From: Dipteris shenzhenensis
Taxonomy: Eukaryota; Polypodiophyta; Polypodiopsida; Gleicheniales
Direction: 5' to 3' (one strand)
NCBI GenBank assembly: GCA_047967505.1
Contig: CM106541.1
Length of the DNA stretch: 64,000 nt
The translations under genes and the position numbers were made by a program. Below are positions 32,147 through 45,949 of the stretch, piece by piece. Position 1 is the first letter of the stretch, and every line of letters begins with the position of its first letter. Below the pieces are notes generated by a model that saw only the letters and a program-made list of their open reading frames with translations, made no database searches and was not told where the DNA came from.

Positions 32147-32945
32147 AAAAATTAGGTTTTCCTCCTCCTCTCCTATTGGCTTTCCATTCCTCCCCTCTCT
32201 CCTATTGGCTTTTCATTTATCTCCTCTCCCATTGGCTCCCATTACTCCCCCTCTCCTATTGAACCCCCATCCCTCATCCATTAGCCCTCCTCCCATCCAT
32301 CCATTTCTTCTTCCTCCCCATTGCCACCACTCCCATCCCACATTTCCACCACGTCCCATACTCCTCCCATTTCCCAAAATCCCATATTTCCCCATCTCAC
32401 CCTCCTCTTTTCCATCCCCTATTAACTTCCTCACTCATTTCACTCCCTTATTAGCCTACTCCCCTATTACCTTCCCCTCTCCCATTCCATTCTTCCCTCC
32501 CCACTCTCACTTCCACTTCCCATTACTCACTTGCCATTTAAAAACTATTAATATATTATTATACTATTTTTTATACTTATTATCATACACCCTTATTACT
32601 TCCCTATCCTATTCCACTCTTCCCTCCTCATTCCCACTTCCACTTCCCATTACTCACTTGCTATACACATTTGCAAACTATTAATATATTATTACATGAT
32701 TTTTTATACTATTTGTAAACTTACATATGGGCAAAATCACAGGTGTCAAAGCGATCCTATTGTGGTCATACAACAACTGTGCTTTTATTCAAGGGCATAT
32801 TTATCCTCATCAACAAGCTTATTTACTCAAGGTATGAAGTGCATAATTTGTGCACTAGGTGTTTACTTTGTGTCAAAATTGTTTGCCACACACACACACA
32901 TATACATATACCGAGAATTTTCTAATATTATCGCATCTACATTTC
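32147..32945. other. No gene; C/T-rich with a short duplication
   Basis: CTCCCATT and CCTATTGGCT units repeat loosely; a segment containing TCACTTCCACTTCCCATTACTC is repeated about 120 bp apart (about 32509 and 32631). Open frames are compositional. A short (CA)n lies near 32890. Confidence 0.5.
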
Positions 32946-32949
32946 TCCA

Positions 32950-35900
32950 ATGGGCACAAAACTTTGTACACTCCTCAACCTAGGTCTTATTGACTTGCAT
33001 ACAAAGTGGTGCACCCATCTCATAAGTACTTGTTCGGATAACACACCTCCTATGTATTTTATGACGATTGTGCATAACACTAGCAACAAAATGGTGTATC
33101 ATGTGAGACAGACTATGCAAAGCATATCCAATGGACACAAGACTTTACACGTTCCTCAACCTAGGTAGTATTAACTTGTGTGCAAAGTGGCATCCCCATC
33201 CGATAAGTACTTGTTTGAAAAATACACCTACGATCGTGTTTTTTGACGATTGTGCATGACACTAAGGCAACAACGGTGTTTTATGCTTGATCGACAATGC
33301 AAAGCATATCCGATGGGCACAATACTTTGCACACACCTTCAACTAGGTAGAATCGACTTACATGCAAAGTGGCATGCCCATCCCATAAGTGCTTGATCCT
33401 ATAACATACCTAGCAGCGTGTTTTTTGACGGATGTGCATGACACTAGAGTAAAAATAGTATTTAATGCTCGATCGACCATGCAAAGGATATCCGATGGGC
33501 ACAAAACTTTTCTTACGTCTCAACCTAGGTGGTATTGAAATGTTCTCAGTGAGGCACACCCATCCGATAAGTACTTGGTCAGATAACACACCTAATGTCG
33601 TGTTTTTTTGGGAATGTGCATATCATTAGGGAAAAAATGATGTATAATGCGTGATCGACCATGCAAATCATATCCGATGGTGACAATACTTTGCACGCAC
33701 CTCAACGTAGTTAAAACGAACTTGTGTGCAAAGTGGAGCCCCCATCTGATAAGTATTTATTTGAATAACACACCTATGGCCGTGTTTTTATATGGTTGTG
33801 CATGACACTAAGGCAAAAACTGTGTGTTATGCTTGATCGACAATGCAAAGCATATCCAATGGGCACGATACTTTGCACACACCTTCAACTAGGTGGAATT
33901 GACTTACATTCAAAGTGGAATGCCCATCGCATAAGTGCTTGATCAGATAACACACCTAGCAGCGTGTTTTTTTACGGATGTGCATGGCACTAAGGCAAAA
34001 ATGGAATTTAATGCTCGATCGACCATGCAAAGCATATCCGATGGGCACGATATTTTGCACACACCTTAAACTAGGTGGAATTGACTTACATGCAAAGTGG
34101 CATTCCCATCGCATAAGTGCTTGATCGGATAACACACCTAGCAGCGTGTTTTTTACGGATGTGCATGGCACTAAGGCAAAAATGGTATTTAATGCTCAAT
34201 CGACCATGCAAAGCATATCCGATGGGCATAATAATTTTCCTATACCTCAACCTAGTTGGTATTAAAATGTTGTCAAATAGGCACACCCATCCGATAAGTA
34301 CTTGGTCAGATAACATACCCAAGGGCGTGTTTTTTTGCGGATGTGCATACCACTAGGGAAAAAACGGTGTATAATGCGTGATCGACCATGCAAATCATTC
34401 TGATGGTGACAATACTTTGCACGCACCTCAATGTAGTTAAAACGGACTTGCGTGCAAAGTGGAGCCCCCATCTGATAAGTACTTATTTGAATAACACACC
34501 TATGGCCGTGTTTTTATATGGTTGTGCATGACACTAAGGCAAAAACGGTGTGTTATGCTTGATCAACCATGCAAATCATATCCGAAGGTGACAATAATTT
34601 GCACACACCTCAACCTAGTTGAAACGGACTTGCGTGCAAACTAGAGCCCCCATCCGATAAGTACTAGTTTGAATAACACATCTAGGACTGCGTTTTTTTA
34701 CGAATGTGCATGACACTAAGACAAAAACGGTGTTTTATGCTTGATCGACAATGCAAAGCATATCCGATGGGCACAATACTTTGCACACACCTTCAACTAG
34801 GTATAATTGACTTACATGCAAAGTGGCACACCCATCCCATAAGTGCTTGATCGGATAACATACCTAACAGCGTGTTTTTTGACGGATGTGCATGACACTA
34901 GAGTAAAAATAGAATTTAATGCTCGCTCGACCATGCAAAGGATATCTGATGGGCACAAAACTTTTCGTACGCCTCAACCTATGTGGTATTGAAATGTTCT
35001 CAATGAGGCACACCCATCCGATAAGTACTTGGTCAGATAACACACCTAATGGCGTGTTTTTTTGGGAATGTGCATATCATTAGGGAAAAAATGATGTATA
35101 ATGCGTGATCGACCATGCAAATCATATCCGATGGTGACAATACTTTGCACGCACCTCAATGTAGTTAAAACGGAATTGCGTGCAAAGTGGAGCCCCCATC
35201 TGATAAGTATTTATTTGAATAACACACCTATGGCCGTGTTTTTATATGGTTGTGCATGACACAGGCAAAAACAGTGTGTTATGCTTGATCGACAATGCAA
35301 AGCATATCCGATGGGCACGATACTTTGCACACACCTTCAACTAGGTGGAATTGACTTACATGCAAAGTGGCACGCCCATCGCATAAGTGCTTGATCAGAT
35401 AACACACCTAGCAGCGTGTTTTTTTACGGATGTGCATGGCACTAAGGCAAAAATGGAATTTAATGCTCGATCGACCATGCAAAGCATATCCGATGGGCAC
35501 GATACTTTGCACACACCTTTAACTAGGTGGAATTGACTTACATGCAAAGTGGCATTCCCATCGCATAAGTGCTTGAGTGGATAACACACCTAGCAGCGTG
35601 TTTTTTTACGGATGTGCATGGCACTAAGGTAAAAATGGTAGTTAATGCTCGATCGACCATGCAAAGCATATCCGATGGGCATAATACTTTTCCTATACCT
35701 CAACTTAGATCTTATTAAAATTTTGTCAAAGAGGCACACCCATCCGATAAGTACTTGGTCAGATAACATACCTAAGGGCGTGTTTTTTTGCGGATGTGCA
35801 TACCACTAGGGAAAAAACGGTGTATAATGCGTGATCGACCATGCAAATCATATCCGATGGTGACAATACTTTGCACACACCTCAACCTAGTTGAAACAGA

Positions 35901-38900
35901 CTTGCGTGCAAACTGGAGCCCCCATCCGATAAGTACTAGTTTAAATAACATACCTAGGACTGTGTTTTTTCATGGTTGTGCATGACACCAAGGCAAAAAC
36001 GGTGTTTTATGCTTGATCGACAATGCAAAGCATATCTGATGGGCACAATACTTTGCACACACCTTAAACTAGGTGTAATTAACTTACATGCAAAGTGGCA
36101 TGCCCATCGCATAAGTGCTTGATCAGATAACACACCTAGCAGCGTGTTTTTTTACGGATGTATATGGCACTAAGGCAAAAATGGTGTTTAATGCTCGATC
36201 AACCATGCAAAGCATATCCGATGGGCACAATACTTTGCACACACCTTTAACTAGGTGTAATTGACTTACATGCAAAGTGGCACGCCCATCCCATAAGTGC
36301 TTGATTGGATAACATACCTATCAGCGTGTTTTTTTACGGATGTGCATGACACTAGAGCAAAAATAGTATTTAATGGTCGATCGACCATGCAAAGCATATC
36401 TGATGGGCACAATACTTTGCACACACCTTCAACTAGGTGGAATTGACTTACATGAAAAGTGGCACGCCCATCGCATAAGTGCTTGATCAGATAACACACG
36501 TAGAAGTGTGTTTTTTTACGGATGTGCATGGCACTAAGGCAAAAATGGTATTTAATGCTCGATCGACCATGCAAAGCATATCCGATTGGCACGATACTTT
36601 TCACACACCTTCAACTAGGTGGAATTGACTTACATGCAAAGTGGCATCCCCATCGCATAAGTGCTTGATCGGATAACACACCTAGCAGCGTGTTTTTTTA
36701 CGGATGTGCATGGCACTAAGGCAAAAATGGTATTTAATGCTCGATCGACCATGCAAAGCATATCCGATGGGTATAATACTTTTCCTATACCTCAACTTAG
36801 GTCGTATTAAAATGTTGTCAAAGAGGCACACCCATTTGATAAGTACTTGGTCAGATAACATACCTAAGGGCGTGTTTTTTTGCGGATGTGCATACCACTA
36901 GGGAAAAAACGGTGTATAATGCGTGATCGACCATGCAAATCATATCCGATGGTGACAATACTTTGCACACACCTCAACCTAGTTGAAACAGACTTGCGTG
37001 CAAACTGGAGCCCCCATCCGATAAGTACTAGTTTGAATAACACAGCTAGGACTGCGTTTCTTGACGAATGTGCATGACACTAAGACAAAAACGGTGTTTT
37101 ATGCTTGATCGACAATGCAAAGCATATCCGATGGGCACAATACTTTGCACACACCTTCAACTAGGTACAATCAACTTACATGCAAAGTGGCATACCCATC
37201 CCATAAGTGCTTGATTGGATAACATACCTAGCAGCGTGTTTTTTGACGGATGTGCATGACACTAGAGTAAAAATAGTATTTAATGCTCGATTAACGATGC
37301 AAAGGATATCTGATGGGCACAATACTTTGCACACACTTTCAACTAGGTGGAATTGACTTACATGCAAAGTGTCATTCCCATCGCATAAGTGCTTGATCGG
37401 ATAACACACCTAGGAGCGTGTTTTTTTACGGATGTGCATGGCACTAAGGCAAAAATGGTATTTAATGCTCGATCGACCATGCAAAGCATATCCGATGGGC
37501 ATAATACTTTTCTCATACCTCAACCTAGGTGGTATTAAAATGCTGTCAAAGAGGCACACCCATCCGATAAGTACTTGGTCAGATAACATACCTAAGGGCG
37601 TGTTTTTTTGCGGATGTGCATACCACTAGGAAAAAAACGGTGTATAATGCGTGATCAACCATGCAAATCATATTCGATGGTGACAATACTTTGCACACAC
37701 CTCAACCTAGTGGAAACGGACTTGCGTGCAAACTGGAGCCCCCATCGGTACTAGTTTGAATAATACACCTAGGACCGTGTTTTTTCATGGTTGTGCATGA
37801 CACCAAGGCAAAAACGGTGTTTTATGCTTGATCGACAATGCAAAGCATATCCGATGGGCATAATACTTTGCACACACCTTCAACTAGGTGGAATGGACTT
37901 ACATGCAAAGTGGCACACCCATCCCATAAGTTCTTGATCGGATAACATACCTAGCAGCGTGTTTTTTGACGGATGTGCATGACACTAGAGCAAAAATAGT
38001 ATTTAATGCTCGATCGACCATGCAAAGCATATCCGATGGGCACAAAAATTTTCGTACACCTCAACCTAGGTGGTATTGAAATGTTCGCAATGAGGCACAC
38101 CCATCCGATAAGTAATTGGTCAGATAACACACCTAGCAGCGTGTTTTTTTACGGATGTGCATGGCACTAAGGCAAAAATGGTATTTAATGCTCGATCCAC
38201 CATGCAAAGCATATCCGATGGGCACGATACTTTGCACACACCTTCAACTAGGTGGAATAGACTTATATGAAAAGCGGCACATGCATCCCATAAGTGCTTG
38301 ATTGGATTACATACCTAGCAGCGTGTTTTTTGACGGATGTGCATGACACTAGAGCAAAAATAGTATTTAATGCTCGATCGACCATGCAAAGCATATTCGA
38401 TGGGCACAAAACTTTTCATACACCTTAACCTAGGTGGTATTGAAATGTTCTCAATGAGGCACACCCATTCGATAAGTACTTGGTCAGATAACACACCTAA
38501 TGGCGTGTTTTTTTGCGGATGTGCATATCATTAGGAAAAAAATGGTGTATAATGCGTGATCGACCATGCAAATCATATCCGATGGTGACAATACTTTGCA
38601 CGCACCTCAATGTAGTTAAAACGGACTTGCGTGCAAAGTGGAGCCCCCATCTGATAAGTACTTATTTGAATAACACACCTATGGCCGTGTTTTTATATGG
38701 TTGTGCATGACACTAAGGCAAAAACGGTGTGTTATGCTTGATCGACAATGCAAAGCATATCCGATGGGCACAATACTTTGCACACACCTTCAAATAGGTG
38801 GAATTGACTTACATGAAAAGTGGCATGCCCATCGCATAAGTGCTTGTTTAGATAACACACCTAGCAGCGTGTTTTTTTACGGATGTGCATGGCACTAAGG

Positions 38901-41150
38901 CAAAAATGGTATTTAATGCTCGATCGACCATGCAAAGCATATCCGATGGGCACGATACTTTGCACACACCTTCAACCTTGTGGAATAGACTTACATGCAA
39001 AGTGGCACGCCCATCCCATAAGTGCTTGATCGGATAACATACCTAGCAGCGTGTTTTTTGACGGATGTGCATGACACTAGAGTAAAAAAAGTATTTAATG
39101 CTCGATCGACCATGCAAATGATATCCGATGGGCACAAAACTTTTTGTACGCCTCAACCTAGGTGGTATTGAAATGTTCTCAATGAGGCACACCCATCCAA
39201 TAAGTACTTGGTCAAATAACACACCTAATGGCGTGTTTTTTTGCGGATGTGCATATCATTAGGAAAAAAATGGTGTATAATGCGTGATCGACCATGCAAA
39301 TCATATCCGATGGTGACAATACGTTGCATGCACCTCAACGTAGTTGAAATGAACTTGTGTGCAAAGTGGATTCCCCATCTGATAAGTACTTATTTGAATA
39401 ACACACCTATGGCCGTGTTTTTATATGGTTGTGCATGACACTAAGGCAGAAACGGTGTGTTATGCTTGATCGACAATGCAAAGCATATCCGATGAACACA
39501 ATACTTTGCACACACCTTCAACTAGGTGTAATTGACTTACATGCAAAGTGGCACGCCCATCGCATAAGTGCTTGATCAGATAACACACTAGCAGCGTGTT
39601 TTTTTCCGGATGTGCATGGGACTAAGGCAAAAATGGTATTTAATGCTCGATCAACCATGCAAAGCATATCGGATGGGCACGATACTTTGCACACACCTTC
39701 AACTAGGTGTAATTGACTTACATGCAAAGTGGCATTCCCATCGCATAAGTTCTTGATCGAATAACACACCTAGTAGCGTGTTTTTTTACGGATGTGCATG
39801 GCACTAAGGCAAAAATGGTATTTAATGCTCGATCGACCATGCAAAGCATATCCGATGGGCATAATACTTTTCTTATACCTCAACCTAGGTGGTATTCAAA
39901 TGTTTTCAAAGAGTTACACCCATCCGATAAGTACTTGGTCAGATAACATACCTAAGGGCGTGTTTTTTTATGGATGTGCATACCACTAGGGAAAAAACGG
40001 TGTATAATGCGTGATCGACCATGCATATCATATCCGATGGTGACAATACTTTGCACACACCTCAACCTAGTTGAAACAGACTTGCGTTCAAACTGGAGCC
40101 CCCATCCGATAAGTACTAGTTTGAATAACACATCTAGGACTGCGTTTTTTGACGAATGTGCATGACACTAAGACAAAAACGGTGTTTTATGCTTGATCGA
40201 CAATGCAAAGCATATCCGATGGGCACAATACTTTGCACACACCTTCAACTAGGTAGAATCAACTTACATGCAAAGTGGCACGCCCATCCCATAAGTGCTT
40301 GATCATATAGTTAACATACCTAACAGCGTGTTTTTTGACGGATGTGCATGACACTAGAGTAAAAATAGTATTTAATGCTCGATTGACCATGCAAAGGATA
40401 TCCAATGGGCACAAAAATTTTTGTACGCCTCAACCTAGGTGGTATTGAAATGTTCTCAATGAGGCACACCCATCCGATAAGTACTTGGTCAGATAACACA
40501 CCTAATGGCGTGTTTTTGTGCGAATGTGCATATCATTAGGGAAAAAATGGTGTATAATTCGTGATCGACCATGCAAATCATATCCGATGATGATAATACC
40601 TTGCACGCACCTCAACGTAGTTAAAACGGACTTGCTTACAAAGTGGAGCCCCCATCTGATAAGTACTTATTTGAATAACACACCTATGGCCGTGTTTTTA
40701 TATGGTTGTGCATGACAGTAAGGCAGAAACAGTGTGTTATGCTTGATCGACAATGCAAAGCATATTGGATGGGCACAATACTTTGCACACACCTTCAACT
40801 AGGTGGAATTGACTTACATGCAAAGTGGCATTCCCATCGCATAAGTACTTGATCGGATAACACACCTAGCAGCGTGTTTTTTTTACGGATGTGCATGACA
40901 GGAGCAAAAATAGTATTTAATGCTACATGGACCATGCAAAGCATATCCGGTGGGCACAACACTTTTTGTACACCTCAACTAGGTGGAATTGACTTACATG
41001 CAAAGTGGCACCCGCATCCCATTAGTGCTTGATTGGATAACGTACCTAGTAGGCTCATGTTTTTTTACAGATGTGCATGACACTAGAGCAAAAATAGTAT
41101 TTAATGCTTGATTGACCATGCAAAGGATAACTTGGCATGTCCATCTGATG
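32950..41150. repeat. Satellite array, monomer about 181-182 bp, about 45 copies
   Basis: Monomers share GCATATCCGATGGGCACAAT, CTTTGCACACACCTTCAAC, TTGACTTACATGCAAAGTGG, ATAAGTGCTTGATC and GATGTGCATG. Successive GTGCAT anchors lie at about 33980, 34162, 34344, 34525 and 34707. At least four monomer types alternate, told apart by GGATGTGCATGGCACTAAGG, GGATGTGCATACCACTAGGG, GTTGTGCATGACACTAAGG and GGATGTGCATGACACTAGAG, and recur at multiples of about 182 bp (for example near-identical blocks 728 and 1092 bp apart). The first two monomers are the most diverged. No strand is assigned because no function is known. Confidence 0.95.
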
Positions 41151-41263
41151 AGTACTTGATCGGATAACTTCTCCCACTAATAAATTAAGTACTAATTAAA
41201 AATTATAATAAATAAGTAGATTATTAAAAAGAGACTGATATTTATGTAATTGTTGCCACTGCA

Positions 41264-44200
41264 GCTTGCTTGCGAAGGACTCTCACAAAGGAGATGGCTA
41301 TAGATTTTGTTCCAGGGATGGATGTGATTTTATGTAGCAAAAGAGAAGTAGTTGCATTTGTTACAATCCATGATAGTGATCCCAATTCACTTTGCCACTT
41401 TCGAAGACTTGGCGAAGATAAGGTGGCAGTTACTGTATCAAAGATTCTTAGCGCACATGTTGAGCTAAAGTATAAATGTGGAGATATGGAAACACTTGGA
41501 GATGTTATGCCCTACAATACATCCAACAAATCATTTATAGCATGGGACAAAGATGAGACTTATGCAACAGACATTATCAAGAATACAAAGTGCACCACCT
41601 TGGATTTTACTATAGGGGACATTTTACAAATGAGATCATTTGCAAATAAGATTGTAGCAGAAGGTGAAGTATTGGGATTTGAACAAGTGGAGCAATGGTC
41701 ATTTGCGCAGATGAGGATTCTAAAAGTCACTGATGATGGTATGGTTGATAAGATAACATCCTTATGTGATCCCTACTATGAGGTGGGCAAGAATATGAGA
41801 TGGAGCATGCAATTTTTAAACATGAGAAAGAGGCACGTGGTTTTCAATGATAAAGACAACGTATACTACAATATCAAAGGACCTAAAAAGCGTGCCCATG
41901 TGCCAGGCTCTATCACTTCAAATGTGGATGATTTCAATATACTCAATTATAGAAGTGACATCTTCTCTGGAGTGGATGAGTTCATTGGTTCCAAGAAACA
42001 AAATGATTTTAGAAGCGAAGCCTTATCTGGGGTGGATGAATTCTTACACAGTGAGAAGGGCAAAGGTTTCAATAGCGATGTCTTGTCAAGTGTGGATGAG
42101 TTCATGCATATTAACAGACCTGGTGTCAATCAAGGTTGTGGATTTGTGAAAGCCATGCAAGATGTCCCAATGAGTGATGTTCTCTCAGGAGTGGAAGAGT
42201 TTCAAGGTTCTCAATACTCTCGTAGAATATTGAATTCATTGAATGGTCCTAAGAGTATGTTAAAAACGAGGATGAGATCAACAGAGGATTATTCAGTATT
42301 TAACTTTGATTGTGTTATGAACAAGGATGCAATGACCAATCATGGATGCTTGGTTACAAACAAATGTGAGGAGAAGAAGTGCATAAATACAGATAACAAT
42401 GTGCACGAGGAACGAAAACGGTCATACATATGCATGAAGAGAAAGAGAATCCAGGCAGCTCTACAAAAGCAACCAAAGAGGAAGAGAGTAATGAAGGAGG
42501 AGAACATGTTAAATGCATTGGGATATCTATGTTGCAAGCGAAGATGTATGCGCTTCATTGATCTTGCAGACATTAGGGAATGTAGAGGACACGTGTGGCA
42601 AAGAAGGGGAAGTGAAAGAAATGAATACCTTCTCACAAGTCTCTCTTGCTTTCTTCAGAATGGCAATAAAAGGCTAAGTTCAAGACAAAAGGTAAAACCT
42701 CTCGTAAATGGAAAAAGGATTTGCAATAAGGCATATCGCAATATTACTGGATTATCCCATGGTACATATTGGGATTTAGTCACCAAGGCAAAGGGCGGCA
42801 ACAAATTTAGCATTCACGGTAATAGAGGAAGGTCCAAATCAAGAATCTCAACTGTCAGGGCAGCAGCAATTTTGCAAGACTTCATACATGAAAATGCTTT
42901 GCCTCAACCCCATATATCTACCAAACTCCCTAACAGTGACGCGATCACTGAAATGCACCTTCCAATGGGCTTGACAAAGCTCGAAGTATTTGACTCTATT
43001 GCAGAAAAGCAAAGGCAAAGAGGGGATGCCGTAGCTTCTTCTCATACTTTGTATACTCTTTGGAAGAAGAACTTTGGATATGTTAAAATCCCAAGGAGGC
43101 AAAAAATGTCAAAGTGCAATGTCTGTGATGATTTAAAGCGAGCGATTGAGAGTGCAACATGTCCAAATCAAAGGGAATTATACAAAAAAAACCGAAAATC
43201 TCATCATGACCTTAATCGACATTCCAGACAAAAATATCCATTTTGGAAGGAGCAAGCTATTTCGCATCCTGATGACTACATGTTGGCATGAATCAGAATA
43301 CAACAACATTGCCTCGTTTTGTTGCCACTCCACCTAAATTGCAAGGAAAGCACTTTCTAAAGACACATCTATGTGGAGTGTTAGTGCATGGAATTAAGTT
43401 CTTTGCAGATATATGGATTGATTCCTTGCATCTACATGATAGCAATCAAGTTGTAACATCTATTATGAAAGCAATTCGCAATGTACATGCAGAAAAAGGT
43501 CGCCTGCCACCGACTTTGAGAATACAAGCTGATAATTGCTAGCGAGAAAATAAGAATGTACTCATGTTTGCATTCTACTCCATGCTAGTTGCCCATCGAA
43601 TCTTCAATGAGGTCGAATGTGGATTTTTGTATGTTGGGCATACACATGAGGATATCGATCAGGTTTTTAGCACAGTCTCAAGGGAGCTTAAATGCAAGGA
43701 TGTGGAGACAATAGATGACTTGGTAAGAAGATGTGGCAGGCAAGTTGGTGGTCATAAGGAAAGTACAGTATGTGAGAGGCTCAAAAGAATGTATGATTGG
43801 AAGAGCTTCATTCTACCTTTCATACAAACGGGTGGTGATGCATTGACAGGTCATACCAATCCACACTACTTTCGTTTTTTTTTTAAAGATGAAAAACCCG
43901 TAATGCAATGGCAACAGTATTCTCATGATACAAAATGGGAACCTGAAGAACCTTATAGTCTCTTAACTTCAATTCCCAGCAAGGAAAGGTATCCAACATG
44001 GGCTCCTATACAAGAATTTAATGAGAGGTCTAATTGTGAAATAGATGGATTAAAAGCATTTATTACATACAAAGAGGAAATGCTCCGGAGATATCCTGAT
44101 TCGAAGCCTACTTGGAGAGAACACACTACCACTGTAATTAACAAGACACGAAATTTAATAAAGGACCTTGAGAGAATGCGAGGCTCAAAGGATGTCAAGG

Positions 44201-44417
44201 AAGAATGCAATATGTTTTGGCCAAATGTTCATAACGATTTGCGCCCACCAGCTCCAGTCTTTGAAAATGAATTTGTATCATTACTCCCACGTCCATATTG
44301 TGGACCGAAGAAGAGAGAGTTTATGCCACAAGTAGATATAGAGGTCGATTGTTTTGTTGTGGTTCGGCCATCGGATGATGAATATGAGAATGTGAAGTTT
44401 TGGGTTGCAAAAGTAGT
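41264..44417 (+). pseudogene. Gene A: EnSpm TNP1-like domain plus DUF7869-like domain
   Basis: The exon starts after an acceptor (CCACTGCAG at 41264); ATG at 41294 is the first Met. The N-terminus (VVAFVTIHDSDPNSLCHF...LGEDKVAVTVSKIL) resembles the TNP1/EN/SPM-type domain, present twice in tandem. Four copies of a SxVLSGVDEF motif follow (about residues 225-320), then basic KRKR-rich stretches, likely nuclear. The C-terminal half reads SHTLYTLWKKNFGYV and SKCNVCDDL, then after a frameshift at about 43288 NTTTLPRF, GVLVHGIKF, LPPTLRIQADNC and VGHTHEDIDQVFS. The last pair, with spaced acidic residues, looks like an RNase-H-like (DDE) core, as in DUF7869. There is an in-frame TAG after QADNC (about 43540). 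The 3' end is lost at 44417, where homology to gene B stops and minus-strand CACTA sequence begins. The 5' part is missing next to the satellite. Confidence 0.6.
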
Positions 44418-44419
44418 TG

Positions 44420-45115
44420 ATGTGCGATCGTCATCTTTTTCCTCAATATCGTATCTCCATCTTCCTCTGGTACAATGTCATTATGCACATCTTCCTCTTG
44501 GCTCATATTGTGATCTTCATCTTATTTGCTAGACCCATTTGGATCAATTAGATCCGTCATTGGTAGTCGCATATCCATATCCACATCTCTATCTTCAAAA
44601 ATTTTCTTACTTCGTGGTGCAACTTGGATCACGTACCACCATCTTGGATCAGAACGATTTGGATGAAAAACCACCTATAATGAAGATGGGTGCCAAATGC
44701 CATCAATTATATAAAATTATGCTTAAGTACATGTACCAATTGATCTTTTAAAATGAAAGCTTAAATTAATTAAATCATTAGTATGCACCTGCTCACAATG
44801 CTCAGGAAGAACAAAAGTATCACTTTCATCAGTTCAAAGTTTGGTGAAGTCTAAAGCAAAGAAACCACTACTTTTTTTCCTCACTATCACATGGGGACCA
44901 TTGTAAATAGTTCTAAACCATTCTACATCAAGAATTAAAATACTAAATCCTCTGAAATCAATTTCATAGATTTTGCGTATGGTCCCACAATAATCTAACT
45001 ACGAGGAGAGAAGATTGGTATCCGAAGCACTTGCTTGGCTATCTTGTGTGAAGTTAGCCATGACTCCACAATCATACGTTACTCTCTTTGAATCGATGCG
45101 TTCCATGTGAAAATG
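44420..45115 (-). pseudogene. CACTA (En/Spm) TNP2-type transposase C-terminal fragment, DUF4216-like
   Basis: The minus strand from about 45115 reads TYDCGVMANFTQDSQASAS, DTNLLSS, YCGTIRKIYEIDFRGFSILI and EWFRTIYNGPHVIV, then FFALDFTKL, the order of the conserved domain C-terminal to plant CACTA transposases. After an intron-like break a second block (VVFHPNRSDPRWWYVIQVAP, to about 44480) matches the following segment. Stops occur within both. It abuts the broken end of gene A. Confidence 0.55.
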
Positions 45116-45496
45116 TCGTCCATATGACCATAATGCACTATACTTTTTGTACAGCAAAAGAGCCTCGGGGGGTTCACTGTATAAATCCTATATATCACAT
45201 GCATTCAAGGCCTATTTGTAAACATTTCATTGATAAAATGTACCCTTTTTCTATACAATATGTAAAATTTTCCCCAAAATATTTTTAATAACCCCTTATG
45301 TAAATTATTTTTTGGAAATTTTAGAAATTAAAAATATCATTCTGTTGGACTCACATGATAGGGTTACATATGATGAGTGACCCCCCCAAGAAAAGAGCAT
45401 CAATAAAAAAATGAGGATGCATCTATTTTATAGTGTAAATTCCACAAATAATTACTTAATTATGTCAAGAGGTAAGAAACTTACATGCATCATACA
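45116..45496. other. No gene recognised
   Basis: A/T-rich sequence without conserved motifs; possibly more of the minus-strand CACTA remnant. Confidence 0.3.
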
Positions 45497-45754
45497 TCAA
45501 GACGATAATTTTCGCTCACCCTCATTTATTGTCTCTCCATCGTGTTTGGCTTTACGTAGAGCCAATTGTAGCCAATCAAGTGACATGTGAGTGGGGAGAA
45601 AGGAGAGATCTTGTGGATATGGTTTCGCTCGCCTATACATTACTCGTAATCTCCTCCTTGCATTTATTCTTTTTGCTTTGGCCGCTTCATATCTCTCAAT
45701 CCACTTTTGCATCTCCTTGCTATTGAGGATACCAAACTTATTGAATTTCTCCAT
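45497..45754 (-). CDS. Basic 85-residue open frame, possibly part of the CACTA remnant
   Basis: Not recognised. It is strongly basic (KRINARRRLRVMYRRAK) and helical in look, in the same orientation as the CACTA transposase remnant at 44.4-45.1 kb and divergent from the gene at 45.95 kb. It could be an exon of the former. Confidence 0.25.
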   Translation of the reverse strand: MEKFNKFGILNSKEMQKWIERYEAAKAKRINARRRLRVMYRRAKPYPQDLSFLPTHMSLDWLQLALRKAKHDGETINEGERKLSS

Positions 45755-45949
45755 TTGCTATGCGCTCATCTTTCTTTCAATCCCTTGTCCTTGGTGAACC
45801 TCGCCAAATATGTGATCATCATCCTTGTTATGCCAAGCCTACGGCATATTGGGATCCATGGATGCAAGAAACTCCATGATATATACTAATGACTCTTGCA
45901 TAAGCCATCCCTCAAAAGGGCTCAGAAGTGCTGGCCGCCATGAGTCGAT

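Noticed and set aside
33950-40715. Repeated open frames of about 65 codons in the satellite
   Set aside because: Same stretch of the monomer each time, open by chance and copied by the satellite; no upstream signal and no conserved domain.
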